DNA of 21,470 nucleotides from 2-12-FULL-65-11 sp049679965 (GTDB lineage Bacteria; Acidobacteriota; Vicinamibacteria; Vicinamibacterales; CAVVIG01). Shown in pieces: positions 1 to 8,900 of this stretch. The translations under genes and the position numbers were made by a program. Position 1 is the first letter of the stretch. The number at the start of each line of letters is the position of its first letter. Under the pieces are notes generated by a model. The model was not told the DNA's origin. It made no database searches and saw only the letters and a list, made by a program, of their open reading frames with translations. The stretch spans positions 1 to 21,470 of the forward strand of contig JBAUGX010000226.1 of NCBI GenBank assembly GCA_049679965.1, read 5' to 3'.

Positions 1-767
1 GGCCGGGGGCCGCGGGGCCAGGGCGCCCGGCGCCAGAGGCGAGACCGTCCGCGCCGGGAGCCCCGGGAAATCCGGGCCCATTGGGTCCAGGAGAGGGTTC
101 TCCCGTGGTGGAGGAATCACCACAGGAGAAAGCGGGGAAAGCCGGCATCCTGGCGTTCCGGGACAGGTTCGCGAGCATGGCACAGGGCAGGGTCGCACCG
201 CGTCTCGGAGCCGATGCGCGCTTCAATGCTGCTGCTGACTCGGGCCAGCCATCGTCAGGCTCCATGCTGGCCACCAATGCGCCGGGCTCGAGCGGCGGGA
301 TCAACTCCGCGACCTTGAGCCGCAGCGTGGGCGGCGGGGGTGGTGGTGGTGGTGGCGGGGGCTGCGGCACTGGCGGTGGCGGCGGGATCCCGGGCGTGCC
401 GCTAGGGCGCGCGACCAGCTCGATCGCCTCGATCGGTGGAGGCGATCGGCCGCTGGCGAACGGGCCGGGGCCTGCGCGCACCGACGAAGAGATACAGATC
501 GTGTTCGATCGCTACAAGGCGTCGTTCTACCGGCTTTACGGCCGGGAACTGCGCAATAACCCCAGCTTGAAAGGCCAGATGGTGCTGCGGCTGACGATCG
601 AGCCGGACGGCAGCGTGTCGATGTGCGTGCTGCAGTCGACCGACATGAATGCGCCGGATCTCGCGACTCAGGTCGTGGACCGCGTCCGGACGATCAATTT
701 CGGCGCGAAAGAGGGCGTGCGTGCCCTGACGATCGTCTATCCGATCGACTTTCTGCCGGCGGCGTGA
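1..767 (+). CDS. AgmX/PglI C-terminal domain protein, 5' end outside window
   Basis: The frame is open from base 3 to the TGA at 765-767, with no stop before the window edge, so the gene starts upstream; the TTG at 81 is only the first in-window start-like codon. Visible order: a Pro/Gly-rich stretch with collagen-like Gly-X-Y spacing (bases 3-95), a low-complexity linker, a run of about 11 glycines (bases 330-362) plus a second glycine cluster, then a folded C-terminal domain (bases 480-767) with RLYGRELRNNPSLKGQMVLR, IEPDGSVS and a YPIDFLP ending. That pattern (cYe..L..nP.L.Gkv.v.f.I...G.V...yPf.f) is the AgmX/PglI tail, a TonB-C-like fold common in myxobacteria and Acidobacteriota. The likely role is a periplasm-spanning envelope protein. 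The N-terminal half, which would show a membrane anchor, is missing. The domain call is good; the function is unknown. Confidence 0.8.
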   Translation, partial: PGAAGPGRPAPEARPSAPGAPGNPGPLGPGEGSPVVEESPQEKAGKAGILAFRDRFASMAQGRVAPRLGADARFNAAADSGQPSSGSMLATNAPGSSGGINSATLSRSVGGGGGGGGGGGCGTGGGGGIPGVPLGRATSSIASIGGGDRPLANGPGPARTDEEIQIVFDRYKASFYRLYGRELRNNPSLKGQMVLRLTIEPDGSVSMCVLQSTDMNAPDLATQVVDRVRTINFGAKEGVRALTIVYPIDFLPAA

Positions 768-842
768 AGCCGGTGGGTGAGGCGGAATGGCAATACCAGG
801 AGGTTTAGAGAAGCTGCGAATCTAGTTGGTTCGTTTTAACGC

Positions 843-945
843 GATTTTGACAAGGGCAAAGCCGTCGAAAGATGGCGACGCAAAGTCTCCGGTCTAACGG
901 GCTGCAGCGAGTACTGGGCCCCACGATAGCGGGACCGCCGAAATC
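843..945 (+). promoter_or_regulatory. Cyclic-di-GMP-I riboswitch aptamer (GEMM-I)
   Basis: The stretch reads like the Vibrio Vc2 GEMM-I consensus in order: AAGGGCAAAGCC, a GAAA tetraloop, GGCGACGCAAAG, TCTCCGGTCTAA, a second arm, then ATAGCGGGACCG. The P2 arm forms from GCCGTC-GAAA-GATGGC (861-876). The second arm forms from GGGC/GCCC and CAG/CTG around 898-921. A closing P1 helix can form from GATTTT (843-848) and GAAATC (940-945). The conserved GACGCAAAG and the tetraloop/receptor elements are intact, so ligand binding is likely. It sits about 70 bases before the GTG of the giant DUF11 gene, making that gene and its partner probable c-di-GMP targets. Identification is from the primary signature and hand-drawn pairing, not from a covariance model. 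Confidence 0.92.
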
Positions 946-973
946 CAGTCCACCTGTGGGCTGCCTCGGTCCC
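931..973 (+). promoter_or_regulatory. Candidate riboswitch expression platform
   Basis: GGGACCG (931-937), the 3' strand of the aptamer, is perfectly complementary to CGGTCCC (967-973) downstream. Between them CAGTCCAC (946-953) and GTGGGCTG (956-963) form an 8-bp hairpin including one G-U pair. The two folds compete: aptamer intact, or a long extended hairpin that takes the aptamer's 3' strand. No T-run follows, so classic intrinsic termination is not evident. The CCC of CGGTCCC could also reach the GAGGGA ribosome site at 1004-1009. The pairing is seen; the switching direction is inference. Confidence 0.5.
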
Positions 974-1013
974 CCTTGAGCGAAGTCGCTTGGTGAGTGG
1001 AACGAGGGAATGC

Positions 1014-4000
1014 GTGATTTCTAGAGATCGGAACAATGCGAAGGCGGGCGGCGCCTGGATCCGAATCTTGGCGTCTGCACTGCTGCTTGTCGCTCTCACC
1101 GGGCGCGCGCCGGAGGCTCAGGGCCCTCCGGCCACGATTTCTTTCGTGTCCATCAGCGGAATCTGGCATGACCCCGTGGACAACATGCCCGGAAGTCAGC
1201 CCGGCGATCCCGTCATCACGAACGGCACGCCGACCTCGAGCATCAGCTGGGGCACCACGTCCGGTACTCCGCAAAGCGGCTACGACTTCACCGCGGTGCT
1301 CCCGCCGTCGACCACGTTCCCCGGCCCCTCCTTTTCGTTCGGGACGTTTACGCATCGGAACTTCGAGGTCAACAGTCCTTCGTTGACTTCAGTGCAGCTC
1401 GACGTCGTCCTTGTGCTCAACGTGAACGGCGTCCCAACCGGCCCATTGACGTTCACGTTTACGTTGAACCACGAGGAAACCCCGAACAACCTGATGCCTT
1501 GTCCCTATCCGACACCGCCCAACGAGGGGTGCACGGACCGTGTGACCATCGTCTCTTCCGCCCAGCCCGCGACGTTCAACATCGGCGGAGTGGATTACAC
1601 GTTCGCGTTGAACTTCAACGTGAACGGCAATCCGGTGACCGAATTCATCACGAGGGAAGGCGGCACCGTCAACACCTCGGGCCTGGACGGGAATTTTGTT
1701 TTGCCGCCGGCCCCGCTCACGGTCGACAAGTCGGGCCCGGCGACGATGAACCTGGGACAGTTCGGCAATTTCGTCCTCGACGCCCAGAACACATCGACCG
1801 GCACGGCGTGGGACGTGTCCCTCCGTGACCTGCTTCCGGACGGCGCGACGGGCGGCATGTGCGATCTGACGCCGCAAATCGTGAGCGCGCAGGTCTTCCA
1901 GGCCGACGGCGTCACCCCGGTCGTCGGCAAGGGCCCGCTCACGTTGAACGTCGACTACACGATGAGCTACAGCGCCGCACCCAACTGCCGGCTCGACATC
2001 ACCACGCAGACCGCCTCGGGATCGATCGGGCCGAACGAGCGGCTGATCATCAGGTACCGCACACAACTGGACTCCAACACGCAGAGCGGTGTTGCGCTCA
2101 CGAACATCGCCGGGGCCATCCAGTGGTTCAACGGCCCCCTCGGTAATCCCAGCCGTCAGACTCTGACAGGCACGTTGACGAACGGCACGGTCGGCACGCT
2201 GGACCACGAAGACGCTCATACCGTGACGACGACGGCCACGGGCTATTTTTTCGAGAAGACCGCCGCGAATCTGACCACCGGCGTCAATCCCGCCACGACT
2301 GCCTCTCCCGGCGACACGCTGCGCTACACGCTGCGCTTCCGCACCACCGATCAGGGCATCGGTAATTTCAGGATCTTCGATGATCTGGATGGTCTCAACG
2401 CACTACCGGTCTTCATGCCGGGCACGCTGACGCTCGTCACCGTTCCGGCAGGCGCCGACATCAGCGGCACCAGCAGCACGGGCGGCACGAAAAACACGGG
2501 CGTCGTCGACATTCGTAACCTGAACCTGCCGGCCAACAGCCAGATGCTAATCGAGTTCGACATCAGGCTGGCGGCAGCCCTTGCCAATGGCACGGTCGTC
2601 ACCAATCAGTCGACCGTGCGCCTCGCGAGTGGCACGGTCTTCGCCTTGAGCGACGACCCGAACGTCAATGGCGCGGCCGATCCCCTGATCGCGGGCGACG
2701 AGGATCCGACGCGGGTCACGGTCGGGGCGTCGTCCACCTTCCTGGTGCAGAAGATCTCCGCGGATCTGACGGGCAACCCGAACATCCTGCTCGCCGGCGA
2801 GCGACTGCGCTACACGATCACGGTGAAGAACATCGGCAACGCCAACGCCGCGGGCGTGCTGCTGCGCGACTCGGTCCCAGTGAACACGGCCTACGTGGCG
2901 GGCAGCACGGCGCTGAATGGCGCGCCGGTCCCGGATGCCGGCGGCCTGTCTCCGCTCGTGAACGGCATGCTGATCAATTCGCCGGCCGATCCGACGCCGG
3001 GTGCGATGCCCGCCGACCCGTCCAGCAACCCGGCCAATGTCGCCACGATCACCTTCGATGTGGTGGTGAACTCGAATGTCGTCAACGGTACGGTGATTTC
3101 GAACCAGGGCTTCGTCACCGCCCTCACCAGCGGAATCATCGATCAGCCGTCGGACGACCCAAACACCCCGGTCGCCAACGATCCGACGCGGGACATCGTG
3201 GGGAACTCGCCGCTGCTCTACGCAGAGAAGCGCGTCGTGCTGGCCGTCGATCTGGGAACGCCGGGCGTCGTCGATCCGGGCGATGTGCTGCGTTACACGA
3301 TCACCGTGCAGAATTCCGCCGCGATTGCCGCCACCGGTGTCGTGCTGACCGACTCGGTTCCGCCGAATACGACGTATGTCGCGAATTCCACGCTGCTGAA
3401 CGGGTTGCCGGTCGGTCAGCCGGACGGTGGCGTCTCGCCGCTCGCCTCGGGCATCGACATCAGCTCATCCAACCTCACGCCGCCGTTGCCAGGTTCCGGC
3501 GCCGGCACCATCTCGCCCGGGGCCGCGGCGGCGCTCCAGTTCGAGCTGCTCGTCAATGGCGGCACGCCGGCGGGCACCGTGATCAGCAACCAGGCCGTGG
3601 TCGACAGCGTCGAGCTGCCGGACCTCCTGACGGACGGCGACGGCAATCCAGCGACGGGCCCGGAACCGACGGTGGTCGTGGTGGGCGCCGGCCAGCAGCT
3701 GGCCATCACGAAGCAGGTCACGGTGGTCGGTGGTGGGGCGGCGATCCCCGGTGCGACGCTCGAATACGTCGTCCAGGCCGTCAACAACGGGGCCGTGCCC
3801 GCCAGCAATGTCGTCATCAACGACAACCTCGTCCCCGGCCAGCTGGCCTACGTGAACGGATCGGCGACGATGAACGGTTCGGCGGCGGGCGTCAGCTTCG
3901 CCGGCTCGACGATCACGGCCGACTACGCCGCTGTCAACGGACCGCTGCCGGCCGGCGAGGTCGTGCTCCTGAGGTTCCGGGCCATTCTCGACCCGACCCT

Positions 4001-5972
4001 GGCGGTAGGCACCGTCGTGACGAACACCGGCGTGGTCGCCTGGAACACGCCCACGCAAACGGCAAGCGCCAACGTGTCGATCGTCGTCGGCGGTATTCCC
4101 GGCGTCGCCGTCCTGAACGGGGTGACCTGGCATGACGCCGACTTCGACGATACCCGGGATGCCGGTGAGCGGGCGCTGGCTGGCTGGTCCGTGGACCTCT
4201 ATCGCAACGGTCTGCTCATCCATTCGGCTCTCGTCGACGCCAACGGCGTGTATCAGATCATCGGTGTCGAACCGAACGACGTGACGGGCGTTCAATACGA
4301 GCTCCGGTTCCGCGCCCCGGGCGCCGGCGCGAGCACCGCGATGCTCGGCCGGACCACGTCGGCATTCACGAACGGACTGCAGCGGATCTCCAACATCATC
4401 GTGGCGTCCGGAGCCAATCTGCTCGGCCTGAACCTGCCGATCGATCCACACGGCGTCGTCTACAACTCGCTCGCGCGCATTCCGGTGGCCGGGGCGACCC
4501 TCACATTACTGAGTGCCGGCAGCGCCGCGCCTCTGCCGGCGAGCTGCTTCGACGATGCAGCCCAGCAAGGGCAGGTCACGCTCGCGAACGGCTACTACAA
4601 GTTCGACATCAACTTCAGCCAGCCGGCTTGTCCGAGCGGCGGCGCGTACCTCATCGCCGTGACGCCGCCCCCGGGACCGGCCTACGTGACCGGCTATTCG
4701 CAGATCATCCCAGCGACGTCCAGCGCCTCCACTGCGGCGTTCTCGGTGCCGGCGTGCCCGGGCACGAGCGCCGATGCCGTTGCCGGCACGGCCCTCTTTT
4801 GCGAGGCGCAGCCGTCTGAGGTCGCGCCGGGCGCATCGGTTCCGCCACGCAGCGCCGGCACGACCTACCACGTCCACGTGATACTCGACGGCAGCCAGCT
4901 GCCCGGCTCGAGCCAGATCTTCAACAACCACATCCCGCTCGATCCGCAGGTCGGCGGCTCGCTCGCCATCTCCAAGACGACGCCCCTCATCAACGTGACG
5001 CGGGGACAACTGGTTCCGTACGTGATCACCGTCAACAACCAGGCCGGTGTGCTGCTCACGGACGTGAGCATCGTGGATCGCTTCCCGGCGGGATTCAGCT
5101 ACGTCCAGGGCTCCGCGCTGATCAATGGCGTGCGGACCGAGCCGTCGATCGCGGGCCTCGAGCTCCGGTGGAACGGCCTGGTCATCGGGGGCACCGAGGT
5201 GTTCACGGTGAGACTGCTGCTCGCCGTCGGTGCCGGGGTCATGGAAGGCGAATACGTGAACCGCGCGCAGACGGTGAGCGTCCTGACGGGCAACGCCATG
5301 TCCGGCGTGGCGACGGCCACCGTCCGCGTCGTGCCCGATCCGACGTTCGATTGCACGGACGTCTTCGGCAAGGTCTTCAGAGACACCAACCGCAACAAGC
5401 GGCAAGACGACGGAGAAGATGGCCTGGCGGGCGTGCGTGTGGCGACAGCGAGGGGTCTCGAAGCGACGACCGATCAGTACGGGCGGTACCACATCACGTG
5501 CGCGATCACGCCGCATGAAAGCCGCGGCAGCAACTTCGTGCTGAAGCTCGACGACCGGACGCTGCCGAGCGGCTTCCGGATGTCGACCGACCAGGTCCAG
5601 ATCAAGCGCGCCACCCGCGGCAAGACGCTGCAGTTCAATTTCGGCGCGTCGATCGACCGGGTGGTCGGCATCGACCTCTCCGACGCGGCGTTCGAGCCGG
5701 GCACGACCGACATCCGCATCCAGTGGCGGCCACGCATCAACATGCTCATCGAGCAATTGCGCAAAGCGCCGGCGGTGCTGCGCCTGTCCTACGTCGCAGA
5801 CACCGAGGATGCGGCACTGGTTGAACGGCGCGTCGAAGCGGTGAAGCGGCAGGTGATCGAAGCCTGGCATGCGGCAAACGACAGCTACGTGCTCACCGTC
5901 GAGCCTGAAGTCTTCTGGCGCCTTGGTGCCCCCCCCAAGCGGCCCGAAGTGCGCGTGCAGGGAAGCAGGTGA
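1014..5972 (+). CDS. Giant secreted DUF11-repeat surface protein
   Basis: About 1652 residues from GTG 1014, chosen because GAGGGA lies at 1004-1009; in-frame TTG 990 and GTG 993 are alternatives. Residues 1-38 form a signal peptide (hydrophobic ILASALLLVAL, cleavage near PEA/QG). About 40-235 resembles a choice-of-anchor-K domain (ISWGT, FTHRNFEV, NHEETPN). DUF11 repeats begin near residues 231, 411, 575, 734 and 896, each with an RYTITV...DSVP-type core, and a sixth near 1314. SdrD-B/carboxypeptidase-regulatory-like domains lie at about 1027-1110 (TWHDADFDDTRDAGE) and 1445-1500 (VFRDTNRNKRQDDGEDGLAG). The last ~100 residues look like a degenerate OmpA-like domain. There is no LPXTG or PEP-CTERM tail. 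The likely role is a long extracellular or periplasmic stalk or adhesin. It lies downstream of a c-di-GMP riboswitch and is fused in frame-overlap to the next gene. Role inferred. Confidence 0.88.
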   Translation: MISRDRNNAKAGGAWIRILASALLLVALTGRAPEAQGPPATISFVSISGIWHDPVDNMPGSQPGDPVITNGTPTSSISWGTTSGTPQSGYDFTAVLPPSTTFPGPSFSFGTFTHRNFEVNSPSLTSVQLDVVLVLNVNGVPTGPLTFTFTLNHEETPNNLMPCPYPTPPNEGCTDRVTIVSSAQPATFNIGGVDYTFALNFNVNGNPVTEFITREGGTVNTSGLDGNFVLPPAPLTVDKSGPATMNLGQFGNFVLDAQNTSTGTAWDVSLRDLLPDGATGGMCDLTPQIVSAQVFQADGVTPVVGKGPLTLNVDYTMSYSAAPNCRLDITTQTASGSIGPNERLIIRYRTQLDSNTQSGVALTNIAGAIQWFNGPLGNPSRQTLTGTLTNGTVGTLDHEDAHTVTTTATGYFFEKTAANLTTGVNPATTASPGDTLRYTLRFRTTDQGIGNFRIFDDLDGLNALPVFMPGTLTLVTVPAGADISGTSSTGGTKNTGVVDIRNLNLPANSQMLIEFDIRLAAALANGTVVTNQSTVRLASGTVFALSDDPNVNGAADPLIAGDEDPTRVTVGASSTFLVQKISADLTGNPNILLAGERLRYTITVKNIGNANAAGVLLRDSVPVNTAYVAGSTALNGAPVPDAGGLSPLVNGMLINSPADPTPGAMPADPSSNPANVATITFDVVVNSNVVNGTVISNQGFVTALTSGIIDQPSDDPNTPVANDPTRDIVGNSPLLYAEKRVVLAVDLGTPGVVDPGDVLRYTITVQNSAAIAATGVVLTDSVPPNTTYVANSTLLNGLPVGQPDGGVSPLASGIDISSSNLTPPLPGSGAGTISPGAAAALQFELLVNGGTPAGTVISNQAVVDSVELPDLLTDGDGNPATGPEPTVVVVGAGQQLAITKQVTVVGGGAAIPGATLEYVVQAVNNGAVPASNVVINDNLVPGQLAYVNGSATMNGSAAGVSFAGSTITADYAAVNGPLPAGEVVLLRFRAILDPTLAVGTVVTNTGVVAWNTPTQTASANVSIVVGGIPGVAVLNGVTWHDADFDDTRDAGERALAGWSVDLYRNGLLIHSALVDANGVYQIIGVEPNDVTGVQYELRFRAPGAGASTAMLGRTTSAFTNGLQRISNIIVASGANLLGLNLPIDPHGVVYNSLARIPVAGATLTLLSAGSAAPLPASCFDDAAQQGQVTLANGYYKFDINFSQPACPSGGAYLIAVTPPPGPAYVTGYSQIIPATSSASTAAFSVPACPGTSADAVAGTALFCEAQPSEVAPGASVPPRSAGTTYHVHVILDGSQLPGSSQIFNNHIPLDPQVGGSLAISKTTPLINVTRGQLVPYVITVNNQAGVLLTDVSIVDRFPAGFSYVQGSALINGVRTEPSIAGLELRWNGLVIGGTEVFTVRLLLAVGAGVMEGEYVNRAQTVSVLTGNAMSGVATATVRVVPDPTFDCTDVFGKVFRDTNRNKRQDDGEDGLAGVRVATARGLEATTDQYGRYHITCAITPHESRGSNFVLKLDDRTLPSGFRMSTDQVQIKRATRGKTLQFNFGASIDRVVGIDLSDAAFEPGTTDIRIQWRPRINMLIEQLRKAPAVLRLSYVADTEDAALVERRVEAVKRQVIEAWHAANDSYVLTVEPEVFWRLGAPPKRPEVRVQGSR

Positions 5973-5977
5973 ACCGT

Positions 5978-8900
5978 ATGAACACCCAGCGCCATCTCGC
6001 ACTGATGATCGGGTTCCTGGTGTTGACCGCCTCGGGGGGCGCTGCTCAGGTCGGCACGGCCAAGCCGGGCGAGCCGGTCGAGCGGCATCTGTCTGGCGAC
6101 CAGCCAATCCGGGAATGGTCGCAGGACCCGAGTCGGCTCCACGGCGAGCGGGGCGATCGTCTGGAGATCCGGCAGGTCGCCGGCGAAACAGTCGAGACGG
6201 TCAAGCTGAAGAACGTCGTGCCGCCGATCCGGTTCCAATCGGGTGTGGCGCAAATTCCGCCCGACTACGTCGGCAAGATCACCGAGTTCCTCAACGGCAT
6301 GCGGGACCGCAGAAACGTTCGCGTCCACTTCGTCGGGCACGCGGACTCGCAGCCGCTCTCTGACGCCCTGGTGCGCGTCTTCGGGGACAACGCGGGCCTC
6401 TCTCGCGAGCGGGCCGGCGAGGTCGCTGAGTACTTCAAGACCGCCCTCGGCTTGCCGCCCGAAGCCATCACGTACGAATGGGTCGGCGACACGCAGCCGA
6501 TCGCATCGAACGCGACCCCGGAAGCCCGCGCCCTCAACCGTCGCGTCGAGGTGGAAGTGTGGTACGACGAGGTCCGGGAAGCCCTGAAGGAACAGGGCGT
6601 CGTCATCGCCGACGACGTCAAACGCATCCTGGTCTGCCGGACCGAGACCGTCTGCAAGATGCGATTCAAGGAAGGCTTTACGGCGCGGACACGTGTCAGG
6701 AACCTCGTCGCGCCACTGCGGTACGAGGACGACACCGTCCCCGTGACCGATGCCTTCACCACGCTGGTCCAGCAGGCCCTCGCCAACTTGCGGGACAAGC
6801 AGGGCGTGATGGTGCGGTTCATCGGCTATACCGACGCCGCGCCGCTCGCCGGCCGCGACGAGCGCATTTACGGAAACCACCTGGCGTTGTCGAAGGCACG
6901 GGCGTATCGGGTGGGGCTGGCCGTACAGGAAGCCCTGGGACTGCCGACCTCGGCGATCGAAAGCGACGGGCGCGGTGCCGCACAGCCGATTGCCACCAAC
7001 GCCACCGAGCAGGGACGGACGCTCAATCGTCGCGTCGAGGTGGAATTCTGGTACGACGATCCGCTCCAGGCGTTGCCGGACGAGCCGCAACTCTGTCCCG
7101 GCGATCTCAGCGAAATGGTGACCAGGGTCTACGACCCGCCCTGGGGCAGCATCGCGACGATCGAGCTCGAGAACGGCCAGCCGATCATCCCGGCCGGCTT
7201 CGCGGCGACCCTCACTCGCGCCCTGACGGACATCGCGGGTCGGACCAACGCGAGGCTGCGGTTTATCGGGTACACGAAGAACGAGCGCCTCGACCGCCGC
7301 ACGGCGTCCGTGTACGGCGACGACGTCGGTCTGTCCGCGGAGCGGGCGCACCGGGCCATGGATCTCGTCATGAAGGATCCGCTGTTGTCGACGGCCCGGG
7401 CCGAGCACGAGGGACGCGGCTACGTCCAGTCCGACGACGTGGCGAACGCGGGCTTCATCCAGGGCGAATTGTCATTCGTGCGCGTGCAGGTCGTGTATGA
7501 CGAGCCGCTGCCGCTCGATAACTACGAAGGCGTGGACATCACGCGTCTCACCCAGGAGCTTCGTCCGAAGAGCCCGTTCGAGCTCAACGTGATGCACATC
7601 ACCGTTGACGGGAAGCCCATCGACGACCTGAACCGCAGCTCGTCCGACGTCCAGCGATGCACCGACGTGGCGCTCGACGACGCGAGCATCCAGTTCCATT
7701 TCGACAATCTCGAGGCGCGGCCCCGGCTCGCCGTGGCGGCGCATCCAGTCGCCGTCACCGTCGGCGACGCCGTGCGCTTCCGGATGTACAACAACTATTC
7801 GAGCTTCATCGAGCGGGCCGAAATCCGAATCTTCGACCCGCAGCAGTCCGTGCAGGCCCCGCCCCTCGACATCGTCGCGGTCGACGCCGCGGGTCTCGCC
7901 GAATGGCGACCGGCTGCAGAAACGCTCACAGGCGCGACACGCGAACTCAAGTACCTGCTGCGCGCCTACGACTCGAAGGGTCACTTCGACGAAACGGATA
8001 CCCGTCTGCTGTGGCTGTCCCGCGAGCCGTTGCCCTCTGGAGAGGGCGAAGCCGTGACGTCCGATGGCGCGTCGCCGCGCGAGCTGCTGGCCGCCCACGG
8101 CGAGAGCGACCTGGCGCGCCGCCAGATTCCGATCGGCGGCGGCACCGTGAAGGTGCAGGGCAGCGGCATTCCGGCGAACTACACGGTGTGGGTGGCGGGC
8201 CGCCAGGTTCCGGTCGACCCGCAGGGCAGATTCGCCGCCGAAGAGATCCTTCCGGCGGGCACGCATACGGTCGAAGTCGCGGTGATCGACGATGCGGGCA
8301 ACGGTTCGCTGTACCTCCGCGACCTCGAGTTCAGGCGCACGGATCTCTTCTACCTCGGCGTCGCCGACGTCACGCTGTCCGAGAACCGCGCGAGCGGGCC
8401 GGTCGATTTGCAGCAGGGCGCGAACGCTCCGCTGCCCTACAATTCGTCGCTCGTTGGCCGGCTGGCGTTCTACCTGAACGGCGACGTCAGCGAGCGCTGG
8501 CGAGTGACGGCGAGTGCGGATACGCGCGAAGGCCCGGTCAAGGATCTGTTCAGCAACTTCCTCGACAAGTCGCCCGGTTCGCTGTTCCGGCGCATCGATC
8601 CCGATAACCATTACCCGACCTTCGGCGACGACAGTGTCGTCAAAGACATGGCGCCGACGCTCGGCAAGTTCTACGTCAAAGCGAACCGTGGCGAGAACTA
8701 CGGGATGTGGGGCAACTTCAAGGTCGGCTACCTGGGCAACGAACTGGCCCACGTCGATCGCGGCCTCTACGGCGCCAACGCGCATTACAGCTCGTTGGCC
8801 GCCACCCGCTTTGGCGAGCGACGCGCCACCCTTGACGGATTTGCCGCCGAGCCCGGAACGATGTCGAGCTACGAGGAATTCCGGGGAACGGGTGGCTCGG

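Noticed and set aside
3..95. Collagen-like Gly-X-Y repeats as a separate structural gene
   Set aside because: The stretch is short and in frame with the AgmX/PglI protein; it is best read as that protein's linker.
330..400. Glycine-coding GGT/GGC run as a possible frameshift or assembly error
   Set aside because: The frame continues directly into a good AgmX/PglI domain, so the run is a real linker.
799..805. AGGAGGT resembling a strong ribosome site
   Set aside because: No start codon follows at usable distance, and the next open frame begins beyond the riboswitch.
4506..7408. Two long minus-strand frames (533 and 507 codons) across the junction of the two giant genes
   Set aside because: Low-complexity Arg/His/Asp-rich translations with no ribosome site or family match; both lie opposite well-supported genes.
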